The notes: generated from the letters alone by a model not told the origin. A stretch of 6,382 bases of DNA from Steroidobacteraceae bacterium (GCA_023253235.1 JALRHE010000275.1:1-6382); one strand, 5' to 3'; counted from the first letter of the stretch, positions 1 to 5,916 are shown. Made by a program: numbers and translations.

Positions 1-2
1 GC

Positions 3-245
3 ACGCCGACATTGCTCGTTCGAGTCACACGAGTCGATAGCGCGATTTTCGGCGCCGTCCGCGCTGAACACACCGTGATCGATGGCTCACCGGTGCGAGA
101 TCCTGCGGTGTGGGTGCCGTTGCACACGCAATACTGGAACAACCATCTGGCCCCTTTTGGCTTGGCGGTTTCGACTGATATGCCATTCTGGATCGAAGAA
201 TTCGAACTCCTCTACGATTCGGGCCACGCCCAGGAGGCGTCGTGA
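3..245 (+). CDS. C-terminal end of an unrecognised protein (5' truncated by window edge)
   Basis: The reading frame is open from the first complete codon at position 3 to the TGA at 243-245, so this is the last 80 or so residues of a protein whose start lies outside the window. A TTG at 12 could formally be a start, but nothing upstream of it resembles a ribosome binding site and the frame simply continues to the edge. The visible part is rich in aromatic residues, with WVPLHTQYWNNHLAPFGL followed by an acidic aromatic tail around WIEEFELLYD. It has no membrane segment and no cysteine. I do not recognise the family. The stop codon overlaps the start of the next gene (TGATG), and the Shine-Dalgarno sequence of that gene lies inside this one, so the two are almost certainly co-transcribed and translationally coupled. 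It is called real because of the coupling and coherent protein-like composition; the function is unknown. Confidence 0.7.
   Translation, partial: TPTLLVRVTRVDSAIFGAVRAEHTVIDGSPVRDPAVWVPLHTQYWNNHLAPFGLAVSTDMPFWIEEFELLYDSGHAQEAS
232..237 (+). promoter_or_regulatory. Strong Shine-Dalgarno sequence AGGAGG
   Basis: A consensus AGGAGG lies inside the end of the upstream gene. It is 7 bases from the ATG at 245 but only 4 bases from the in-frame GTG at 242, so it favours ATG 245 as the start of the second gene. With the TGATG stop/start overlap this is a classic arrangement for translational coupling. Confidence 0.85.
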
Positions 246-943
246 TGTCGCAACAACCTCGCAAAACACTCAAGAGTCGTCTCATCGGCTGGCTGATGAA
301 AAAAATGATGGCCAGCGCAGGTGCAAGCGGCGCGGCGGGCTCGGGTGGTGGTCCTCCACCGTGGGTCAAGGCCATGCTGGCTGGCGGCGGCGCACCGCAG
401 AGCATGGCGGCCATGCTCGCCACGTCGAGTGGCTTTGAGGGTCGCGAAAAGCTACTGGGCGATGCGGTTGCGATGGCGATCCGTACGCTCAAAGATACGA
501 CACCCTATCAGCACGATATGAACGACGCATTAGTCAAAATGCATCTGAACTCAGTTCAGTTTGCTAAGAATGCGGGCGTGATGGCGGACTATGTCGCGCA
601 TGACATCCAAACCATGCAACCCATGCTGCAGCGCCTCAAGGGCATGATCGAAAAAACCGGCGAGAAAGAGATTGCTCTGGCCGGCATCTTTGATCGCACG
701 ACCTGCCTGTATCAGCTTTGCCTCGATCTCAAAAGTGAACCTGGTAAGCGCAGCTTCACGTTCCCCTTCAGCAAGGTGCTCGCGATCTCACGGCGTATTG
801 GTCAATTCGACTTGACCGACGATGAAGTCCATCGCCAATGGTTGAAGCCTCGTATTGAGGGCTATGCAGCGGTCCTCGGCGTGAAACTGGACATCTCGGA
901 CATCGGTCCGGACAACCGAGTTGTCGTCAGTCTTGCCGCGTAA
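245..943 (+). CDS. Hypothetical protein, 232 residues, basic amphipathic N-terminus and Gly/Ala/Pro-rich linker
   Basis: I do not recognise this family. The start at ATG 245 is chosen because AGGAGG lies 7 bases upstream; GTG 242 would add one residue. The N-terminus (about residues 5-22, PRKTLKSRLIGWLMKKMM) is strongly basic with hydrophobic residues on a helical spacing, so it could be an amphipathic or membrane-surface helix. It is not a clear signal peptide. Residues 23-60 are low-complexity Ala/Gly/Pro and include a GGGPPPWVKAMLAGGG stretch. Residues 64-210 look like a compact, mostly helical domain, with two cysteines at about 154 and 159 in RTTCLYQLCLDL. Methionine is abundant, at about 6% of residues. 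The gene follows the truncated upstream gene with a 1-base stop/start overlap, so the two probably work together. Its last 17 bases overlap the 3' end of the convergent hydrolase gene. It may be a cytoplasmic or membrane-associated partner of the upstream protein, but that is inference. Confidence 0.8.
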   Translation: MSQQPRKTLKSRLIGWLMKKMMASAGASGAAGSGGGPPPWVKAMLAGGGAPQSMAAMLATSSGFEGREKLLGDAVAMAIRTLKDTTPYQHDMNDALVKMHLNSVQFAKNAGVMADYVAHDIQTMQPMLQRLKGMIEKTGEKEIALAGIFDRTTCLYQLCLDLKSEPGKRSFTFPFSKVLAISRRIGQFDLTDDEVHRQWLKPRIEGYAAVLGVKLDISDIGPDNRVVVSLAA

Positions 944-953
944 ACGCGACGAC
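923..953. repeat. Inverted repeat spanning the convergent stop codons; possible bidirectional terminator
   Basis: GTCGTC at 923-928 is the exact reverse complement of GACGAC at 948-953. Inside it, GCG (938-940) and CGC (945-947) can pair around the loop TAAA, which contains the stop codon of the plus-strand gene. The structure covers both stop codons of the convergent overlapping genes. There is no T-run on either side, so it is at best a weak intrinsic terminator or an mRNA 3'-end stabilising hairpin. The inner arm is separated from the outer arm by an asymmetric 9-base bulge, which lowers stability. Confidence 0.3.
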
Positions 954-1832
954 CGCTTCAACCCAAGCCTCGGGCGCTTGATCGACGATATCGACATTAC
1001 CGCCTGATAACTCTACGTAAGCCATATCAGGGCGCAGCTGACGCGCTCGCTGCGCCATTGGATAAGCCATATCGCCGGTGTTGGTGAGAATCAAGGTGGG
1101 GTGCGTCATACGCAGCAAGGTGCTTGCGTGATCATAACGGTATGCCGCGTTATGCCCGTACCAGAACGGGCCAAAACCCTGAAACTTTTCCACCTGCATT
1201 CGCGTGATATGACGCGGATCAGCGCCGGGGCCAAAGAACTTACTGCGCTTGACGAAGCTCTCTGCCAGATGACTGCCGTCGGCTCGGTACTCGAAGTCGA
1301 CTTCGCTTTTCTGCAAATCATCGAGAAACAGTTTGCGCTCGCTCTCGTTGATCGGAAATGGTCCGTTCAAAACGACCTTACGTACCCGCTTTGGAAACTG
1401 CAGTGACACCTCGGTGGCAATCAACGAGCCGGTATGGTGCCCAACCATGTCTGCGCGCGGGACCTTCAAATGATCGAGCACGGCGATGATGGAGCTCGCC
1501 CAATCGGAAATCTGCGGCACGAATGGCGTTGGATCCGACATGCCAAAACCCGGTGTATCAATCCCGATCGCACGGACTCCGCGCGCACTCAGCAATCCGT
1601 AAACGGCGCTGAACTGCCGATACGACATGGGCGCTTGATGCAGCAACACCATCGGCACACCCGCGCCGGTTTGCGTATCGTTGAAGTGAACTAGCCCGTA
1701 AGGCCCTTTGGCGTAGCCGCGCTCACCAATGGCTGCTGGCACATTGGCGAACGACGACGCACTGCCGAGCGCGCTCAAACCCGACCCTACAGCCAGATAT
1801 TTCAACAACGAGCGGCGTGATGTCATGCTCAT
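927..1832 (-). CDS. Tat-exported alpha/beta-hydrolase-fold protein with non-canonical catalytic residues
   Basis: This 301-residue protein has an alpha/beta-hydrolase fold. Residues 5-11 (SRRSLLK) form a twin-arginine motif, followed by a hydrophobic stretch and a likely cleavage site after SSFA (residue 29), so it should be folded in the cytoplasm and exported by Tat. Family landmarks are present in order: an oxyanion-loop region at HQAP (65-68), PGFGMSD (94-100), the nucleophile-elbow region VGHHTGS (130-136), a cap domain at about 155-240, and TGD (252-254) at the usual acid position. The elbow has His at position 133 where Ser, Asp or Cys normally sits. The usual catalytic-His position near GGNVDIVDQAPEAW is occupied by Val280 (neighbour Asn279). 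It contains no cysteine. The gene starts at ATG 1832, overlapping the stop of the upstream lipoprotein gene by 4 bases; AAGGA lies 9 bases before this start, so it is preferred over ATG 1826. Related proteins with GHHTG or GYHTG elbows are annotated as hydrolases, but activity here is uncertain. Confidence 0.92.
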   Translation of the reverse strand: MSMTSRRSLLKYLAVGSGLSALGSASSFANVPAAIGERGYAKGPYGLVHFNDTQTGAGVPMVLLHQAPMSYRQFSAVYGLLSARGVRAIGIDTPGFGMSDPTPFVPQISDWASSIIAVLDHLKVPRADMVGHHTGSLIATEVSLQFPKRVRKVVLNGPFPINESERKLFLDDLQKSEVDFEYRADGSHLAESFVKRSKFFGPGADPRHITRMQVEKFQGFGPFWYGHNAAYRYDHASTLLRMTHPTLILTNTGDMAYPMAQRARQLRPDMAYVELSGGNVDIVDQAPEAWVEAVVAFTRQD

Positions 1833-2791
1833 GATGCATTGTCCTTGATTTCTTTGACTGTTCTGAAGCCAATATGCGAAGTACCGAGCGCCATGTCAGC
1901 GGGCTGTCTCGACCCCGATCGATACCGGGCGCAAAAATCGCTTGAGCACAAATGCGAGCCCCCTTTGATCACCCGCTTACCCAAGTGCTCGGGGTCTGCA
2001 GCGCGCGACTGCTCGAAAGTCGCGGGCGCCACGACCGGGGAATACCAGTCCGAAGTCCACTCCCAAACATTACCCACCATGTCGTACAAACCGGCCGCAT
2101 TGGGAGCAAAACACGCCACGGACGCCACGCCCCCGTAGCCATCCTCCGCTGTGTCGAGCGCCGGGAAGGAGCCTTGCCAACTATTCGCCAACCAACGCCC
2201 CTGTGGATCGCGACGCTCGGCCTCCATGTCCGCTGGCACGGCAGAGCCCCCGCGAGCTGCGCGCTCCCACTCCAGCTCCGTTGGCAAGCGACGGCCACGC
2301 CAAGCGGCGTACGCAGCTGCATCCTCGTATGCCACGGCCACCACGGGCTCATCATTTTTCGCGACCGACCCTTCGCCCATCGGCGCACGCCAGTTGGCCC
2401 GCGACTCGATGCGCCACTGACCGGTGGCGCGATCGAACACCGCCGCACCAAGCGGCGCTCCATCCGGCCCCGGCCGCTCGGCGACCGTCACGTATCCGGT
2501 CGCCTCCACGAACTCGGCAAACTGGGCTTTAGTGACTTCGGTGACATCGATCTCAAAGGCGTTGACCTCGCCCTCGCCGCCGACCTTTTCCTCGTCACGG
2601 AACGCCACGCCTCCGCGCGACACGCGCCCGCCCTCGATCCGAACTTGCTTGCCGACGGCGAGAGCGCCATTGCAGGCGAATGAACTCGCCGCATCCTGTG
2701 GCCGCGAAGGCGTAGCGCGCTCGCAGCCAGCCAACAATAACGGCACCCAAAGAACCCAGGCATATCGATGCATGCCCCCATTCTGAACCAT
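1829..2791 (-). CDS. FGE/SUMF1-family lipoprotein (formylglycine-generating-enzyme-like)
   Basis: The longest frame gives 320 residues; the likelier start is Met7 (ATG at 2773, 314 residues). That start gives a short lipoprotein signal peptide, MHRYAWVLWVPLLLAGC, with an ideal LAGC lipobox. Glu follows the lipid-modified Cys rather than Asp, so the outer membrane is the expected location in a gram-negative cell. The rest is a full FGE-sulfatase domain: FEIDVTEVTKAQFAEFVEATGY (from residue 79, longest-frame numbering), RLPTELEWERAARGG (168-182), NSWQGSFP (203-210), GLYDMVGNVWEWTSDWY (234-250), KGGSHLCSSDFCARYR (276-291) and IGFR (307-310). Cys282 and Cys287 match the spacing and context of the copper-binding cysteines of human FGE (Cys336/Cys341). 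FGE enzymes oxidise a Cys in CxPxR sulfatase motifs to formylglycine, but many homologues do other chemistry or none. The gene is first in an operon with the Tat-exported hydrolase (4-base overlap). No sulfatase motif occurs in this window, so the substrate is unknown. Neither start has a clear Shine-Dalgarno; GGGGG lies only 1 base before the Met7 ATG. Confidence 0.93.
   Translation of the reverse strand: MVQNGGMHRYAWVLWVPLLLAGCERATPSRPQDAASSFACNGALAVGKQVRIEGGRVSRGGVAFRDEEKVGGEGEVNAFEIDVTEVTKAQFAEFVEATGYVTVAERPGPDGAPLGAAVFDRATGQWRIESRANWRAPMGEGSVAKNDEPVVAVAYEDAAAYAAWRGRRLPTELEWERAARGGSAVPADMEAERRDPQGRWLANSWQGSFPALDTAEDGYGGVASVACFAPNAAGLYDMVGNVWEWTSDWYSPVVAPATFEQSRAADPEHLGKRVIKGGSHLCSSDFCARYRSGSRQPADMALGTSHIGFRTVKEIKDNAS
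1842..1846 (-). promoter_or_regulatory. Ribosome binding site AAGGA of the alpha/beta-hydrolase gene
   Basis: On the minus strand AAGGA lies 9 bases before ATG 1832 and 15 bases before the alternative ATG 1826. This supports the first start. The site lies inside the 3' end of the preceding lipoprotein gene, which fits translational coupling through the ATGA overlap. Confidence 0.65.
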
Positions 2792-2818
2792 CCCGGCGTA
2801 GACTGCCGCGCATGCATC
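2767..2818. repeat. 9-bp inverted repeat containing both divergent start codons
   Basis: GATGCATGC at 2767-2775 and GCATGCATC at 2810-2818 are exact reverse complements, separated by 34 bases. On the minus strand the left arm carries the ATG (2773) of the FGE-like lipoprotein; the right arm carries the ATG (2812) of the molybdoenzyme. Each gene therefore begins GC-ATG-CAT-C. The repeat covers nearly the whole divergent intergenic region, so it is a candidate operator or translational control element. It may also be partly coincidence, since both arms contain a start codon anyway. Confidence 0.45.
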
Positions 2819-4956
2819 ATCGGAATTGCCATCTGTGCGAGGCCATGTGCGGCGTGGTCGTCGAAACCCGCGATGGGCAGATCGTCTCGATCAAGGGCGA
2901 TGAACAAGATCCTTTCAGCCGCGGACATATCTGCCCTACGGCACTTGGGCTCAAGGATGTCCACGAGGATCCCAATCGACTGCACCATCCGGTTAAGCGC
3001 ACGGCCGATGGATGGGTTCGCGTCAGCTGGGAGGAGGCGTTCCGCGATATCGCAACCCGACTGACGACGCTGCAACGCGAGCACGGCAAAAACGTCGTGG
3101 CGACTTACTTCGGCAATCCACAAGTGCACAGCTACAGTGCGTTGCTCGGTGGCGCGGCACTCGCACGGGCGCTACGCAGCATCCATCGCTATTCGGCAAC
3201 GTCCGTCGATCAGCTGCCGCATCATTTTGCTGCGCTGCATCTGTTCGGACATCAGCTCCTACTGCCGATCCCCGATATCGATCGAACTCAATTCTTGCTG
3301 GTGATCGGCGGCAATCCACTCGTCTCGAACGGCAGCTTGATGACCGCGCCAGACATTGCTCGCCGCCTCAAAGATTTACGGCGTCGCAATGGGCAGCTCG
3401 TCGTGATCGATCCACGACGCACCGAAACAGCCGAGATTGCGGATCAGCATCTATTCATCAAGCCGGGTACCGACGCTTGGCTGCTACTGGCAATGCTGCA
3501 AGTCATTTTTGCAGAGAGACTGGAGAAGCTTGGCCGTCTCGAGACATTCACGACGGGACTGGATGAGCTACGAACTACGGTGGCCGCTTTCACACCGGAA
3601 CGTGCAGCCGCTCATACGCAGATAGCTGCAGCAGATATACGCGATCTCGCCCGTCGCTTTGCGAAATCAGATAGTGCCGTCTGCTACGGGCGCATGGGTG
3701 TCTCAACGCAAGCGTTCGGCGCGCTGTGTCAGTGGTTGATACAGGCGTTGAACATCGTCACCGGCAATCTCGATCGGCCAGGCGGGGCCATGTTCACCCG
3801 CCCAGCATTCGATGCGCTCGGTTTATCGAGCGCTATGGGGCAGCGTGGATCCTACGATCGCAGACGAACGAGAGTACGCGGCTTACCGGAGTTTGGCGGT
3901 GAATTTCCTGTGGCGGCGCTCGCCGAAGAAATTCTTACCCCGGGTGATGGTCAAATCAAAGCCCTGGTGACGGCAGCGGGCAATCCCGTTCTCTCCACGC
4001 CGAACGGTCGTCAACTCGACCAAGCGCTCGCACAGCTCGACTTCATGGTTTCTGTCGACATTTACATCAACGAGACCACGCGACACGCCCACTACATTCT
4101 GCCGCCCACCTTCGGTCTTGAACGAGATCATTACGATCTCATCTTCCATACGCTTGCCATTCGCAACACCACGAAATACTCACCTGCGCTTTTGAGGCCC
4201 CGCGTCGATGCAATGCACGACTGGAACATCTTTGATCAGCTGGTTAGACACATCGAGGCGGCTGATCGATCCCGTCAGCGGCCATGGGTAGAAAGGCTAC
4301 GAGCGCGCTGGCTGACACCCCGGCGCGCAATCGCACTGGGCTTGCGTTTTGGGCCGTACGGTTCTGGCTGGAATCCCTTTGGTGCGGGTCTCACGTTGGC
4401 GAAGGTGGCCGCAGCACCTCACGGCATCGATCTCGGTCCGTTACAGCCCTGCCTGCCTAATCGTCTCTTCACCCGCGACAAGACCATCCCGCTAGTTCCG
4501 CCCGTGTTACGAAACGACCTGGAACGGCTCGAAAACGAGGTCGGTGAGACACACACGACGTCTGTGACGCTACGCTTGATTGGCCGGCGCGATCTGCGTA
4601 CCAACAACTCCTGGCTGCACAACAGTCGGCGGTTCGTCAAAGGCCCGAACCGCTGCACCCTCTTGATGCATCCGACCGACGCCGCAGCGGGCCATCTCGA
4701 GAGCGGCTCCCTGGTGACGATCACATCGCGCGCAGGATCAGTTCGCGTCGAGCTCGAAGTCAGCGACGAAATCGCACCCGGCGTCGTCAGTCTGCCGCAC
4801 GGCTGGGGTCATGATCGCGACGGGATTCGTCTCGATATCGCGCGCGCACACCCTGGCGTCAGCGCCAACGACCTCACAGACGAGCGATACCTCGATGCAC
4901 TGTGTGGCAATGCCGCGCTGAACGGAGTTCCGGTGACGGTAAATCCGGGTCCGTGA
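2812..4956 (+). CDS. Cytoplasmic molybdopterin (bis-MGD) oxidoreductase, DMSO-reductase superfamily
   Basis: This 714-residue protein is a member of the Mo/W-bisPGD superfamily (COG0243). An N-terminal [4Fe-4S] motif C6-x2-C9-x3-C13-x27-C41 is followed by a molybdopterin domain (about 60-480) with YFGNPQVHSY (99-108), VIGGNPLVSNG (164-174), VVIDPRRTETAEIAD (197-211), PGTDAW (218-223) and NLDRPGG (319-325). The C-terminal MGD-binding domain (about 585-710) contains LIGRRDLRTNNSWLHNS (589-605), VVSLPHGWGHD (658-668) and GNAALNGVPVTV (699-710). There is no signal peptide, so it acts in the cytoplasm. It lacks ATG, GTG or TTG starts just upstream, and later starts would lose the cluster cysteines, so ATG 2812 is firm although no Shine-Dalgarno is visible. 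There is no Cys between 41 and 291, so the Mo ligand cannot be Cys or Sec; Ser131 or Asp133 in SATSVDQLPH are candidates. The usual Lys two residues after the last cluster Cys is Thr43. Substrate unknown. It diverges from the FGE-like operon, and no electron-transfer subunit gene is adjacent. Confidence 0.95.
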   Translation: MHHRNCHLCEAMCGVVVETRDGQIVSIKGDEQDPFSRGHICPTALGLKDVHEDPNRLHHPVKRTADGWVRVSWEEAFRDIATRLTTLQREHGKNVVATYFGNPQVHSYSALLGGAALARALRSIHRYSATSVDQLPHHFAALHLFGHQLLLPIPDIDRTQFLLVIGGNPLVSNGSLMTAPDIARRLKDLRRRNGQLVVIDPRRTETAEIADQHLFIKPGTDAWLLLAMLQVIFAERLEKLGRLETFTTGLDELRTTVAAFTPERAAAHTQIAAADIRDLARRFAKSDSAVCYGRMGVSTQAFGALCQWLIQALNIVTGNLDRPGGAMFTRPAFDALGLSSAMGQRGSYDRRRTRVRGLPEFGGEFPVAALAEEILTPGDGQIKALVTAAGNPVLSTPNGRQLDQALAQLDFMVSVDIYINETTRHAHYILPPTFGLERDHYDLIFHTLAIRNTTKYSPALLRPRVDAMHDWNIFDQLVRHIEAADRSRQRPWVERLRARWLTPRRAIALGLRFGPYGSGWNPFGAGLTLAKVAAAPHGIDLGPLQPCLPNRLFTRDKTIPLVPPVLRNDLERLENEVGETHTTSVTLRLIGRRDLRTNNSWLHNSRRFVKGPNRCTLLMHPTDAAAGHLESGSLVTITSRAGSVRVELEVSDEIAPGVVSLPHGWGHDRDGIRLDIARAHPGVSANDLTDERYLDALCGNAALNGVPVTVNPGP

Positions 4957-4957
4957 G

Positions 4958-5821
4958 CTAGGTAATGTCTGCGGCCGAGTGCCGCTCGGGAACCCGCAAC
5001 TCCTCGGGCCCCCAACTACGATTCACGCGCCGTCCACGCTGCACGGCAGGTCGTGACATGATTTCATTGGCCCAACGAACTACGTGTCGATAGCTCTCCA
5101 CGTCCAGAAATTCTGCTGCACCATAGAGTTCACCGAGCACGAGCGCGCCGTACCAGGGAAAGATGGCGATATCGGCGATCGTATAGGCCTCATCGCAAAG
5201 ATACCGACGATCGGCCAGATGTTGATCAAGCACGTCTAACTGCCGCTTGACCTCCATCGCGTAACGATCGATGGGGTATTGCCATTTCTCGGGAGCGTAC
5301 GCATAGAAATGACCGAATCCACCACCCAAGTACGGCGCCGAACTCATCTGCCAGAATAACCAAGACAAGCACTCGGCACGGCTCGCAGGCCGCTCGAGGC
5401 TCGGCACGAAGCACCCGAACTTCTCCGCCAAATACAGCAGGATCGCACCGGATTCGAAAATCCGAATCGGCTCGATACCGCTCACATCGAGCAGGGCCGG
5501 AATCTTGGAGTTGGGATTGACCGATACGAAGCCGCTACCGAACTGATCACCTTTCTGAATGTCGATCAACCAGGCGTCGTACTCGGCGCCACGACAGCCC
5601 TGCGCGAGCAATTCCTCCAGCATCACCGTCACTTTGACGCCGTTCGGCGTCGCCAAGGAATACAGCTGTAGCGGATGAGCGCCCCGCGGCAACGCCTGCT
5701 CCTGCCGCGCACCCGCTGTCGGGCGATTGATGTGCGCGAACTTACCGCCGTTACCGGGATTCCAACTCCAGACTCGCGGGGGGACATAGGGCGCTTGGTC
5801 GGTCATGATCGTGAAACTCAC
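4958..5821 (-). CDS. yghU: YghU-like glutathione S-transferase / GSH-dependent disulfide-bond oxidoreductase
   Basis: The protein closely resembles E. coli YghU (288 residues), a nu-class glutathione transferase with disulfide-bond reductase activity. The longest frame starts at GTG 5821 (287 residues), but comparison with YghU (MTDNTYQPAKVWTWD) favours ATG 5806, giving MTDQAPYVPPRVWSWNPGNG and 282 residues. In that numbering the thioredoxin-like domain (about 45-132) has LATPNGVKVTVMLEE (51-65) with the Thr-Pro-Asn glutathione site, VNPNSKIPAL (96-105) with the cis-proline, and the FESG glutathione-binding motif (117-120). The helical domain has GGGFGHFYAYAPEKW (161-175) and DEAYTIADIAIFPWYG (205-220). 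The N-terminal extension before residue 45 is typical of YghU. It is cytoplasmic. Its stop codon is 1 base from the stop of the convergent molybdoenzyme gene, so the two are neighbours but not an operon. The start has only a weak ribosome binding site. Confidence 0.93.
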   Translation of the reverse strand: MSFTIMTDQAPYVPPRVWSWNPGNGGKFAHINRPTAGARQEQALPRGAHPLQLYSLATPNGVKVTVMLEELLAQGCRGAEYDAWLIDIQKGDQFGSGFVSVNPNSKIPALLDVSGIEPIRIFESGAILLYLAEKFGCFVPSLERPASRAECLSWLFWQMSSAPYLGGGFGHFYAYAPEKWQYPIDRYAMEVKRQLDVLDQHLADRRYLCDEAYTIADIAIFPWYGALVLGELYGAAEFLDVESYRHVVRWANEIMSRPAVQRGRRVNRSWGPEELRVPERHSAADIT

Positions 5822-5856
5822 AGCAAAACACTCGACGAAGGCGATCGAGCCGCGTC

Positions 5857-5862
5857 AGTATA
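5857..5862 (-). promoter_or_regulatory. Possible -10 element (TATACT) for the yghU-like gene
   Basis: In the divergent spacer the minus strand reads TATACT, one mismatch from TATAAT, ending 50 bases before ATG 5806. This would give a 5' leader of roughly 40-45 bases. No convincing -35 hexamer lies 16-18 bases upstream. The rest of the 5822-5916 spacer shows no operator-like symmetry apart from a small GGCG-CGAGA-CGCC hairpin at 5892-5904. Confidence 0.3.
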
Positions 5863-5916
5863 GCGACTCAAAGCCCGCCGATATGAACTAAGGCGCGAGA
5901 CGCCGGTAACCGATGT

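Noticed and set aside
25..492. Long minus-strand open frame opposite the two leftmost genes
   Set aside because: Its product is low-complexity and arginine/proline-rich, and it lies antisense to a coupled gene pair with a strong ribosome binding site. It is a shadow of high-GC coding sequence.
1952..2683. 243-codon plus-strand open frame inside the FGE-like gene
   Set aside because: It is antisense to a clearly conserved FGE domain, and its translation is rich in Arg, His and Pro with no recognisable motif.
2488..3129. 213-codon minus-strand frame spanning the divergent region, which could look like an alternative start for the lipoprotein gene
   Set aside because: It is in a different frame from the FGE domain and crosses the molybdoenzyme cluster motif; its product has no family features.
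3012..3566. 184-codon plus-strand frame within the molybdoenzyme gene
   Set aside because: Out-of-frame shadow: Arg/Ser/Thr-rich product, no start signal, and the main frame is fully conserved here.
4987..4996. CGGG-AA-CCCG palindrome near the end of the yghU-like gene
   Set aside because: A 2-base loop cannot form a normal hairpin, and the segment is explained by coding sequence.
5882..5887. TATGAA as a -10 element for the COG3687-type gene
   Set aside because: Only four of six bases match and there is no -35 hexamer at a sensible distance.
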